From assembly GCF_010104355.1 (NCBI RefSeq), contig NZ_CP044972.1:2294001-2358000 (forward strand): 64,000 bases of DNA, given 5' to 3'. Shown piece after piece: positions 45,162 to 52,873 of the stretch; position 1 is the first letter of the stretch, and every line of letters begins with the position of its first letter. Below the pieces are notes generated by a model, which was not told the origin of the DNA, ran no database searches, and saw nothing but the letters and a program-made list of their open reading frames with translations. A program made the position numbers and the translations under genes. The DNA is from Hydrogenophaga sp. PBL-H3. Its GTDB lineage: Bacteria > Pseudomonadota > Gammaproteobacteria > Burkholderiales > Burkholderiaceae_C.

Positions 45162-46259
45162 CTACGTCTGGGCCGCGGCGTCGTTGCGCTGGCGGTCGCG
45201 CTGGATCTCGGGCAAGCGGTGTGCCACGTAGGTGCCCGTGCTCAGGCCCAGCAGGTACAGAAGTTCCGGCCCGAAGACGGGCATTTGCAAGTCGTCGAGG
45301 ACATCGGCCAGGAAGACGATGACCAGTGCAACGGTCCAGGCCAACATCTGGAATCGGGCGATGGAGCAGCCCTCGTCGTCGGAAACCAGTTCGCGCATGA
45401 AGCGGCGTGCGGTCCAGCGTGGTGCAAGAAAGCCGTCTGTGTCGCCAGACTGCAAGGTCCCCGTCGCCGTGATCGGGCCTGCGGCCTTCACGAACGTGTC
45501 GCCCAGCGCGGTGCCGGCGCTGATGCTCAGGGTCGACAGGATGGAGCTGTTCAAGGTGTCGAAGTTGCCCGTGGCCAGCCAGATCACGAGGAATGCGCTG
45601 AAGATCACGAAGAACCACAGCGCGAGTTGAACCTTGGCCAGGCTGAATCGGTGGGCCAGCGTACCGTCCAGCAACTTGTACCGCTCCATCAACAGGGTGG
45701 TGTGCACCGCCAGGGCGCAGAACGCCGCGCTGAACGTGGCCACGATCAGCACGGCGGCCAGCAACCAGCGCCAGTTGATGACCGTGAGCAGCGCACGCCG
45801 GCTCGTCCGTGTGAAGTCGGTCGCGAACGGATCGACCTGCTCCAGGCCCACGCTGAATTGCACCGCCCGCTGGAAGGTCAGCGGGCTGAGCAGGTGCGTC
45901 CAGGTGTCCCGGTTCTGCGCAGTGATCCGCAGGTGGAACTGCAGCCGCCCCTGACCCAGGTCCACCGCCAGCGGCGTCACGCCGGTGAGGGCCCGCCCGT
46001 CGATGTAGGGCACCAGTTGCCAGGCGGGGTGCACCGACGCGGGACCTGTGCGCGTGGCAGCGGGCCCACCGATCGCCAGATTCCAGTCGGCCAGGCGATC
46101 CACCTGGACTTCGATGATCCGGTCGATCTCCAGCTCGCCCATGAGTGCGCTCACATGGGGCGCCTGGGGTGTTGCCGGGGCGGCCATCGGCTGGGCCCGG
46201 GTCACGGACGACAGGAGCACCAGCAGGCACACCAGCGCCCCTCCAAGAACACGGCTCAT
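45162..46259 (-). CDS. membrane protein of unknown family with internal duplication
   Basis: A 365-residue protein. It has a cleavable signal peptide (hydrophobic core 6-18, RAQP at the cut region), a periplasmic segment of ~140 residues, and about four membrane helices near 164-188, 210-230, 305-320 and 331-346. Two units resemble each other: SLAKVQLALWFF ... SISAGT (206-250) and SIARFQMLAWTV ... GLSTGT (299-343), so it appears to be built from a duplicated two-helix element separated by a cytoplasmic or periplasmic loop. It follows the GH19 gene by 25 bp. No function can be assigned; it could be the membrane component of the system encoded upstream. Confidence 0.72.
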   Translation of the reverse strand: MSRVLGGALVCLLVLLSSVTRAQPMAAPATPQAPHVSALMGELEIDRIIEVQVDRLADWNLAIGGPAATRTGPASVHPAWQLVPYIDGRALTGVTPLAVDLGQGRLQFHLRITAQNRDTWTHLLSPLTFQRAVQFSVGLEQVDPFATDFTRTSRRALLTVINWRWLLAAVLIVATFSAAFCALAVHTTLLMERYKLLDGTLAHRFSLAKVQLALWFFVIFSAFLVIWLATGNFDTLNSSILSTLSISAGTALGDTFVKAAGPITATGTLQSGDTDGFLAPRWTARRFMRELVSDDEGCSIARFQMLAWTVALVIVFLADVLDDLQMPVFGPELLYLLGLSTGTYVAHRLPEIQRDRQRNDAAAQT

Positions 46260-46284
46260 GGGCTCACCTCGTGCGCTGTGATGC

Positions 46285-46932
46285 TCAGGCTTCGGCACCG
46301 AGCAGCGACTGGGCCTGTTTCCACAGCAACTCACGATGCTGCTGGCCGAGCAGCGCGCCATTGATGGCAACGGTGAGTTGTTCGAAAGCCTGCTGTGTGG
46401 CGGGGTCGGCCAGTTTGTTGCCCTGGATGTGCTGCCAGTACCACCCGGCCGCGCGCGCGGCGGCGGCCGGTTGCAGCAAGGCATCGGGCTGGTTGACCAG
46501 ATCGAGCTGCAGGGCGGCACCCGCTTCGCCGTAGAGGGATCGCCCGGTCAGCTGGATGAGGCCGCGTCCCCGGTAGCGCCAGCCGTCGCCGCTGCCCTCG
46601 GGGCCATTGCCCATCCGGCAGGCATAGACCACATTGGCCAGCGCTTCAGGACGGTGCTCGAACAGGTTGGCATCCAGGCGGCCATCGGGTTCGTCCGGGG
46701 CCAGGTAGAAATGCCTGGGCCACACTTCGGGCAGGCGGCTGGCGCTGTAGGCAAGGTTCTCCTGCACCGCGCGCAGCCCGTCCGATTCGTGGACGATCTG
46801 CGCCAGAAACGCCGCCTCGCGGGCCGGCGTGTTGATCTGGAACTCGGCCATGGCAACGCCAAGGGGTTGCAGCCATGGCGCGACTTCGTTGCTGGGCCTG
46901 CCTGTGAGGGTGGCCAGATCGTTGGCTGTCAT
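46285..46932 (-). CDS. GH19-family lysozyme/chitinase-like enzyme
   Basis: A 215-residue GH19-type glycosidase: FLAQIVHESDGLRAVQENLA contains the probable acid Glu49 and the second Glu58, and RYRGRGLIQLTGR is the family's substrate-cleft signature. Such enzymes cut chitin or peptidoglycan and are common as phage endolysins. There is no signal peptide, so access to the cell wall would need a holin-like protein, lysis or a secretion machine. ATG preceded by GAGGAG. It is 11 bp downstream of the unknown ~490-residue protein and 25 bp before the membrane protein gene. Confidence 0.86.
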   Translation of the reverse strand: MTANDLATLTGRPSNEVAPWLQPLGVAMAEFQINTPAREAAFLAQIVHESDGLRAVQENLAYSASRLPEVWPRHFYLAPDEPDGRLDANLFEHRPEALANVVYACRMGNGPEGSGDGWRYRGRGLIQLTGRSLYGEAGAALQLDLVNQPDALLQPAAAARAAGWYWQHIQGNKLADPATQQAFEQLTVAINGALLGQQHRELLWKQAQSLLGAEA

Positions 46933-46943
46933 GGGCCCGCTCC

Positions 46944-48413
46944 TCACTGGGTGGTGGTGGCGTCGGCTGCCGCGCTGTCGTCACCCTGGATCGCCAGGAA
47001 TTTGTCGGGGTAATACTTGGTCATCCACATCTGGGCCAGCTGGGTGCGCGTGATGGGTTTGAGGTAGTAGTTGATCGGCACGCCGATACCGCCTTTTCGG
47101 GCCGCCTCGACATAGTTGTCAAACGCCGTCATCAGGGAATTGACGTCGAGCACCTTGACCTTCATGCCCTGGATCTCGCCGAGCTTGCTCAGCACACTCT
47201 GCACGGTGTTGGCCTGCAGCTCGGTGAACGCCTGGCCTGAGCGGGCGCTGGCTGCCAGTGTCTGCATGGACTGCAGGCCCGTGTTGGCGGTGGTGGCCAT
47301 GGCCGCCAGCGCATCCATGGTGGTCTTGCCCTCTTCGACAGCGAATGTCTTCACGGCCATCTGCACGTCGGTGGATGCAATGCCCAGGATCACGCCCGAG
47401 GTGATCACCGTGACGTGGGACGTGATTTCCTGGCGGCTGAGCAGGCTTTTCTCGTCACTGGCCTCGGTGTCCTCGACGCCCAGCGAGCCGCTGGCCGAGC
47501 TGAAGAAGTTCTTCCGGTCCACCATGACCTGCGCCTCGCCGACTTCGGACTCCATCTGCTGGCTGGTGGCCGTGGTCTCCTTGCGCAGGATGTGCACCAT
47601 GCCGACGAAGCTGGAGCCGTGGGTGGCACCGGAGATGATGTTGAAGGATTTCTCTCCCGAGGTGCCTTCCTGCTTGGCAATCTGCGCCATGGTGGTGGCG
47701 TCGGGCCGGATCTTGTCCTTGGCGTCGGGAAACAGCTGGTTCCACACACGGATGGCCTTGTCCACATCGAGCACCAGCGGCGCCAGAACGGATGCCTGGC
47801 GGTGCGTGCAGCTGGCCGTGAGCACGAGGGTACCCGCGATCTTGTGCATCTGCCGCTGCCGGTTGATCTGCTTGACCGCGGTCTGCGCGACTTCAAACGA
47901 GGCATCGCTGTCGGTGTCGCTACCGGCCAGGCTGATGAATCGCTGGATGTTGGAAATGGTGTTCTGGGCCTTCTGCTCGTTTTCGTCAAAGGAGAAGTAC
48001 TGGGCATCCATCTTCAAGGTGTCCGCAGCCAGGGGCATCTGTTTGATCACGGTGCGCTGGTAGTCGATCGGACTCTCGACACCCGAGTTGACCAGCTGCA
48101 CCTTGGCCCGCAGTGGCTGCATCTGCAGTTCCTGCTGCACGCGTGTGGTGGCGTAGCTGACGGCGGCCTTCTCCAGCTGGGTGTTCACCTCGGGCATCTT
48201 GTCGATGAGGTCCTTGGGATCGATGTTCATGTTCACCAGTTCGCTGGCGGTCATTTCCAGGCCACGCTTGAGCGAGATGAACGAATTGAGCGTGTCTTGC
48301 GCCGCATCGACCGGCGCCTGCAGGGCCGACATGGCCAGCAGGGTGTCCATGGCCGCGGGATGAACGATGCTGCCCAGCACGAGGGACGGCGAATAGGGAA
48401 TGGTGGAAGGCAT
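46944..48413 (-). CDS. unknown ~490-residue protein, paralogue A
   Basis: A 489-residue protein of no family I recognise. No signal peptide or membrane helix. The N terminus (IPYSPSLVLGSIVHPAAMD), a middle block (IRVWNQLFPDAKDKI, then SFNIISGATHGSSFVGMVH around residues 255-275) and the C-terminal block IGVPINYYLKPITRTQLA (around 440-460) ending YYPDKFLAIQGDD are all shared with the neighbouring paralogue B. The first ~130 residues look alpha-helical and polar; the middle is mixed. Sits 63 bp after paralogue B and 11 bp before GH19. Possible role: structural or effector protein; unproven. Confidence 0.85.
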   Translation of the reverse strand: MPSTIPYSPSLVLGSIVHPAAMDTLLAMSALQAPVDAAQDTLNSFISLKRGLEMTASELVNMNIDPKDLIDKMPEVNTQLEKAAVSYATTRVQQELQMQPLRAKVQLVNSGVESPIDYQRTVIKQMPLAADTLKMDAQYFSFDENEQKAQNTISNIQRFISLAGSDTDSDASFEVAQTAVKQINRQRQMHKIAGTLVLTASCTHRQASVLAPLVLDVDKAIRVWNQLFPDAKDKIRPDATTMAQIAKQEGTSGEKSFNIISGATHGSSFVGMVHILRKETTATSQQMESEVGEAQVMVDRKNFFSSASGSLGVEDTEASDEKSLLSRQEITSHVTVITSGVILGIASTDVQMAVKTFAVEEGKTTMDALAAMATTANTGLQSMQTLAASARSGQAFTELQANTVQSVLSKLGEIQGMKVKVLDVNSLMTAFDNYVEAARKGGIGVPINYYLKPITRTQLAQMWMTKYYPDKFLAIQGDDSAAADATTTQ

Positions 48414-48476
48414 GGGGTTGGCTCCGGAAAGGGGTTGAATGGCACAGGGACGCAGGTGTCAGCGCGCCGGTTGCGC

Positions 48477-49964
48477 TCAGCTGGTTGCCGTGGTGTCCTT
48501 CTTCGGACGTGGGGTGTCATCGCCCTGGATGTCGAGGTACTTGTTGGGGTAGTACTTGGACACCCACATCTCGGCGAGCTGGGTTCGCGTGATGGGCTTG
48601 AGGTAGTAGTTGATCGGCACGCCGATGCTGGCCTCGGACGTGGCGGCCGAGGCGGTGTTCACGTAGTCCTCGAACGCCACCACCATCGACGAAATGTCGA
48701 GCATGCTGTTTTGCCCATCGTCGAGCCTGGACAGGCTCTGCATGACGCTTTCGATGGTGGCGGTCTTGAGGGCAACGAACTCGCCTTTGGTGCGCGCTGC
48801 CGTGGCGGCCTGCTGCACCGAGGAGCGATCGGCCGAGGTGAAATCAGAGAGCTTGGCCAGGCTGGTCATCATGTCCGACGGATCAAAGTTGGCGAACTGC
48901 TTGACGCCCAGCGAGACCTGGTTGGCCTTGATCGTGGGGATGTAGCCCGCCGTGATCAGCGTGACGTGGGAGTTGATGTTCTGCGTGCTCAACAGCCGCT
49001 TGACGTCCCGGGCAAAGTCCTTGTCCACACCGAAACCGCCTTTGAGCGAGGCGATCGCAGAGCCCAGCGCCAGCGTGCCTTTCAAGGAGCCCGCACGCGA
49101 GTCATCGTCCTGGCTGGAGGAGGTGCTCTCGGTGTTGAGCAGGTGGACCATGCCCACGAAACTCGACCCCAGGGTGGAGCCCGAGATGATGTTGAACGAT
49201 TTCTCGGCGGTGGTGCCTTCCTGCTCTGCGATCTGCTCGATGGTGCTTTCATCCATGCGGATCTTGTCCTTGGCGCCGGGAAACAGCTGGTTCCACACCC
49301 GGATGGCCTTGTCCACGTCCAGACACAGCGGTGCGAGCACCTGCGCCTCCTTGTGGGTGCAGGTTGCGGTCAGCACCAGCGTGCCGGAAATCTTGTGCAA
49401 CTGGCGCTGCTTCTCCACCTGGTCCACGGCCGTCTTGGCCATGTCGAACGAGGCGCCCTGTCCCAGGAACGAGGTGGCCGCGCTCACGTAGGTCTTGATG
49501 TTGGAGAGGGTGTCGCTGTCGTTTTCGCTGTTGTCGTCGAAGGCAAAGAACTGGGCGTCCATCTTCAGCGAGTCGGCCGCCAGCGGCATGGTCTTGATCT
49601 GCGTGCGGTTGTAGTCGATCGGACTCTCGACACTGGCGTTGACCATCTGCATCTTGGCGCGCAGGGGTTGCAGTTTGAGTTCCTGCTCCAGGCGCGTGGT
49701 GGCGTAAGCGGTCGCCGCCTTGTCGACGTCGGTGCCGACCTCCTGGACCTTCTTGAGCAGGTCTTTGGGGTCCAGACCCATGTTGATGAGTTCCTGCACG
49801 GTCATCTCCAGGCTGCGCTTCATGGAAATGAACGAGTTCAGGGTTTCCTGCGCGGCATCGATCGGCGTCTGCGCAGCCGACACGGCCAGCAGGTTCTCCA
49901 TCGCGGCGGGCTCGATGATGCTGCCCAGCACGAGTGAGGGCGAGTAGGGGATGGTGGTCGACAT
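48477..49964 (-). CDS. unknown ~490-residue protein, paralogue B
   Basis: A 495-residue paralogue of the next gene downstream. Shared blocks: IPYSPSLVLGSIIEPAAME at the start, then IRVWNQLFPGAKDKI and SFNIISGSTLGSSFVGMVH, and IGVPINYYLKPITRTQLAEM near the end. Divergent parts are the helical region after residue ~75 and the segment around 300-400, where B lacks the acidic tract VEDTEASDEKS found in A. No signal peptide or membrane helix. Transcribed 38 bp after the small LuxR-type gene. A tandem duplication followed by specialisation is the simplest reading. Confidence 0.85.
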   Translation of the reverse strand: MSTTIPYSPSLVLGSIIEPAAMENLLAVSAAQTPIDAAQETLNSFISMKRSLEMTVQELINMGLDPKDLLKKVQEVGTDVDKAATAYATTRLEQELKLQPLRAKMQMVNASVESPIDYNRTQIKTMPLAADSLKMDAQFFAFDDNSENDSDTLSNIKTYVSAATSFLGQGASFDMAKTAVDQVEKQRQLHKISGTLVLTATCTHKEAQVLAPLCLDVDKAIRVWNQLFPGAKDKIRMDESTIEQIAEQEGTTAEKSFNIISGSTLGSSFVGMVHLLNTESTSSSQDDDSRAGSLKGTLALGSAIASLKGGFGVDKDFARDVKRLLSTQNINSHVTLITAGYIPTIKANQVSLGVKQFANFDPSDMMTSLAKLSDFTSADRSSVQQAATAARTKGEFVALKTATIESVMQSLSRLDDGQNSMLDISSMVVAFEDYVNTASAATSEASIGVPINYYLKPITRTQLAEMWVSKYYPNKYLDIQGDDTPRPKKDTTATS

Positions 49965-50002
49965 GAGTGACTCCTGAAAGGAAGGAAGGGTGGGACGCCG
50001 GG

Positions 50003-50260
50003 TCAGAACTTGGGGACCATCGCCGCTTCGCCGGGCGGGTTGAAGGACAAGGTGGCCCTGCAGGACGCCAGCTGCGCGCCGTTGTGTGCGCCCAGCTTGC
50101 GGCGCAGGTTGTCGCGGTGTGTGTTCACGGTGTAGGGACTGATGTTCAGTTCCCGGGCGATCTGTTTGGACGTCAGCCCGCGTGCAATGAAATCGAGAAT
50201 TTCGGTTTCGCGAGCGGTCAGGGGGGTGTCGGAAGAATGCAGGAGAGATGCGAATGTCAT
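50003..50260 (-). CDS. stand-alone LuxR-type HTH protein
   Basis: An 85-residue protein consisting essentially of one LuxR/GerE helix-turn-helix: LTARETEILDFIARGLTSKQ, then IARELNISPYTVNTHRDNLRRKL. No receiver or autoinducer domain. ATG at 50260; the frame is open another 41 codons upstream but with no family content. It is the first gene of the minus-strand run and could be its autoregulator or a small regulator of the paralogue genes 38 bp downstream. Confidence 0.82.
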   Translation of the reverse strand: MTFASLLHSSDTPLTARETEILDFIARGLTSKQIARELNISPYTVNTHRDNLRRKLGAHNGAQLASCRATLSFNPPGEAAMVPKF

Positions 50261-50494
50261 GGTCGACCCAGGTTGGTGGTTGTCTGAGCTCAATTCAGAT
50301 GCACCGACCCCGGGAGCCCCGCTTGATGCGAGGCAGTCTTTATCCGTGGCGGCATCGAATTCAGTGAGGGCAGTCTGCGGCAATCACCCGTTGGAGGATT
50401 GACGAACAGGTTATGAAACGCTCATGAATCGATGACTCGGCAAACGCGCCCCAAAGGAGAGCGAAAGACCTTGCAGTGACCCGCGCAAGGCACG
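50261..50494 (-). promoter_or_regulatory. leader region of the LuxR-HTH / paralogue cluster
   Basis: About 230 bp between the terminator of the alcohol dehydrogenase gene and the LuxR-HTH start. No other gene is seen. The promoter of the minus-strand cluster should lie here, but I see no clear -10/-35 or operator. Confidence 0.4.
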
Positions 50495-50525
50495 AAAAAA
50501 AGTCGCGACAGCAGGCTGTCGCGAC
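50495..50525 (-). terminator. strong terminator of the alcohol dehydrogenase gene (minus strand)
   Basis: GTCGCGACAGC (50502-50512), AG loop, GCTGTCGCGAC (50515-50525) is a perfect 11-bp stem. On the minus strand it is followed by seven T (the A-run at 50495-50501). It ends transcription from the gene at 50599 and isolates it from the cluster beyond. Confidence 0.93.
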
Positions 50526-50598
50526 CAGAAACGGGAGGGGCAGACCCGGCGAGCGGGAGTGCGGGGAGTTGGGCTGTGCCGGGGCTGCAGCCCCCAGC

Positions 50599-51735
50599 TC
50601 ACAGGGCGGCTTGCAGCATGGCCCGGTAGTCCTCGGGTGTCGCCAGGCGAGGATTGGTCTTGTGGCAATGGTCGGCCATCGCGCCTTCGATCACCTTGTC
50701 GAACAGGTCGGGCGTGACCCCCATGGCGGCCAGGCCAGTGGGCAGGCCCAGGCGGGCGTTCATCTCGGTGATGGCCTCGGCCACATCACCCCCGCTGGCC
50801 AGACCCATGGCGTGTGCCATGCGCTGCAGGCGCCTGTCCCTCTTCATCGATTCGGCTTCGGCGTTGAAGCGGATCACGGCTGGCAGGAACACGGCGTTGA
50901 GCGTGCCGTGGTGCAGGCGTGGATTGACACCGCCCAGGCTGTGGCTGAGCGAATGCACGCAGCCCAGGCCCTTCTGAAACGCCATCGCGCCCTGCATGCT
51001 GGCGCTCATCATGTTCAGGCGCGCGTCGCGGTCCTGCCCGTTCTTCGTGGCGCGCTCGATGTGGGCCCAGCCCCGCGCCAGGCCATCCAGCCCGATGCCG
51101 TCGGCCGGTGGGTTGAAGGGCGGCGCCATGAAGGTTTCCATGCAGTGGGCAATGGCGTCCATGCCGGTGGCGGCGGTCAGCATGGGCGGCAGGCCGATCG
51201 TGAGTTCGGGGTCGAGCAGCGCGGTCTTGGGCACCAGGTGCCAGCTGTGGAAACCGAGCTTGCGGCCGTCATCCACGATCACGATGGCACCGCGCGCGAC
51301 CTCGCTGCCGGTACCGGCCGTGGTGGGCACGGCAATGAGCGGCGGCACCCGCTCGGTGATCTTCGGTGAGCCGCCTTCGATGGTGGCGTAGGTCTTGAGC
51401 GGGCCCTCGTGCGTGCAGGCAATCGCCACGCCCTTGGCGCAGTCGATGGCACTGCCGCCACCGAGGGCAATGAGTCCGTCGCAGCCTTGCGACTGGTACA
51501 CCGCCACCGCGGCACGCACCCCAGCCTCGGTGGGGTTCGACGGCGTCTGGTCGAACACGGCAGGCTGCAGGCCGGGCAGGGCGGCGGTGGCCTTGTCCAG
51601 CAGGCCGGCGGCCTTCACGCCGGCGTCGGTCACGATGAGCGGGCGGCGGATTCCCACGCGCTCGCATTCGGCCTGCAACTGCGAGAGCACGCCGAAGTCG
51701 ATCAGGATGTTGGTGATGTAGAGGATCTGGGCCAA
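50599..51735 (-). CDS. iron-containing alcohol dehydrogenase
   Basis: A ~378-residue group III alcohol dehydrogenase. GGGSAIDCAKG and TTAGTGSEVARGAIV are the NAD-binding and family signatures; metal ligands are in ATGMDAIAHCMETF and GCVHSLSHSLGG. It oxidises or reduces short alcohols/aldehydes with NAD(H). No ATG fits; TTG at 51735 has GGAG six bases upstream on the minus strand and is chosen, while GTG at 51771 would add 12 residues. Ends just before a strong terminator. Confidence 0.88.
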   Translation of the reverse strand: MAQILYITNILIDFGVLSQLQAECERVGIRRPLIVTDAGVKAAGLLDKATAALPGLQPAVFDQTPSNPTEAGVRAAVAVYQSQGCDGLIALGGGSAIDCAKGVAIACTHEGPLKTYATIEGGSPKITERVPPLIAVPTTAGTGSEVARGAIVIVDDGRKLGFHSWHLVPKTALLDPELTIGLPPMLTAATGMDAIAHCMETFMAPPFNPPADGIGLDGLARGWAHIERATKNGQDRDARLNMMSASMQGAMAFQKGLGCVHSLSHSLGGVNPRLHHGTLNAVFLPAVIRFNAEAESMKRDRRLQRMAHAMGLASGGDVAEAITEMNARLGLPTGLAAMGVTPDLFDKVIEGAMADHCHKTNPRLATPEDYRAMLQAAL

Positions 51736-51888
51736 GGCGGTCTCCGGTGCAGGTTTTGTGGTTGGCACCACTGTACGGTGGGCTCCGCCATCCGCCTACG
51801 GCGTCAACCCGCGCGCCGTCACCCAAAAGACAGGCCATGCCCGCCGGGTTGTGGCACCCGGCCGCGAGGGCCGCGACAATCAGCTCCC

Positions 51889-52872
51889 ATGTCGCACCAC
51901 CCAGATCCCCGCGCGCTGCTGACCCCGGCCATGCGCCATGTGCTGGAGCGCATTGCGCGCGCCGGCCACATGCCCCTGCACGCTCTCACACCGGCCCAGG
52001 CCAAGCTGGCCTACGAAGCCGGCGCGGGTGTGCTGGAGATCCCTTCGCACAAGCTGGCGCGGGTGGAAGACCTGCGCTTTGCCGCACGCGACGGCGCCGA
52101 GCTGCGCGCGCAGTTGTTCGCACCGGCCTCCGATGTCGCCTTGCCTGTGCTGCTGTACTTCCACGGCGGCGGTTTCACCGTGGGCAGCGTGGCCACGCAC
52201 GCTGCGCTGTGCCGCCACCTCGCTCACCTGGCGCATTGCGCGGTGGTGTCGGTGGACTACCGGCTGGCGCCCGAATGGAAGTTTCCGGCCGCGGCCTTTG
52301 ATGCCTGGGACAGCCTGGTGGGTTTGCGTGCCCAGTGCACCGGGCTGGGGCTCGATGCCGCGCGCATCGCGGTGGGCGGCGACAGTGCGGGTGGCACGCT
52401 GGCCGCCGTGACGGCGATTGCGGCGCGCGATGCGGGCGTGCCGCTGGCACTGCAGATGCTGTTTTATCCGGGCTGCGTGGGCCACCAGGACACGGCATCG
52501 CACAAGACCTTCGCCGAAGGCTTCCTGCTGGAAGAGCCGCACATCAGCTACTTCTTCGGCCACTACCTGCGCAGTGCGGCCGACCGGGACGACTGGCGCT
52601 TTGCCCCGCTCGATGGCGTGGACGAAAGTGGCCATGAGCGCGAACTCGACGATGTGGCGCCGGCCTGGATCGGCCTGGCCGAATGCGACCCACTCACCGA
52701 CGAGGGCGTGATGTACGCCGACCGGCTGAGACACGCGGGCGTGCCGGTGGACATCGAGATCTACGCTGGCGTGGTGCATGGCTTCATCAACTTCGGTCGT
52801 GCCATTCCCCAGGCACTGACCGCCCACAACGACGCAGCCCGGGCGCTGCGCCAAGCTTTCAAAGAGACCTGA
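51889..52872 (+). CDS. alpha/beta hydrolase (HSL/esterase type)
   Basis: A 327-residue esterase. Oxyanion motif HGGG (LLYFHGGGFTVG), nucleophile elbow GDSAGG, acid in ECDPLTDEG and base His in VVHGFINF form the complete hormone-sensitive-lipase-type triad. It hydrolyses short-chain esters in the cytoplasm. Its stop is one base before the start of the thioesterase-GNAT gene, so the two are expressed together. Confidence 0.9.
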   Translation: MSHHPDPRALLTPAMRHVLERIARAGHMPLHALTPAQAKLAYEAGAGVLEIPSHKLARVEDLRFAARDGAELRAQLFAPASDVALPVLLYFHGGGFTVGSVATHAALCRHLAHLAHCAVVSVDYRLAPEWKFPAAAFDAWDSLVGLRAQCTGLGLDAARIAVGGDSAGGTLAAVTAIAARDAGVPLALQMLFYPGCVGHQDTASHKTFAEGFLLEEPHISYFFGHYLRSAADRDDWRFAPLDGVDESGHERELDDVAPAWIGLAECDPLTDEGVMYADRLRHAGVPVDIEIYAGVVHGFINFGRAIPQALTAHNDAARALRQAFKET

Positions 52873-52873
52873 C

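Noticed and set aside
47415..49937. An 840-codon plus-strand ORF over the two unknown paralogues
   Set aside because: Repeat-like content merely mirrors the duplicated minus-strand genes, whose blocks, starts and spacing are conserved between the copies.
50599..51771. A GTG start at 51771 for the alcohol dehydrogenase
   Set aside because: No ribosome site upstream; the TTG at 51735 has GGAG at the right distance and starts near where the family begins.
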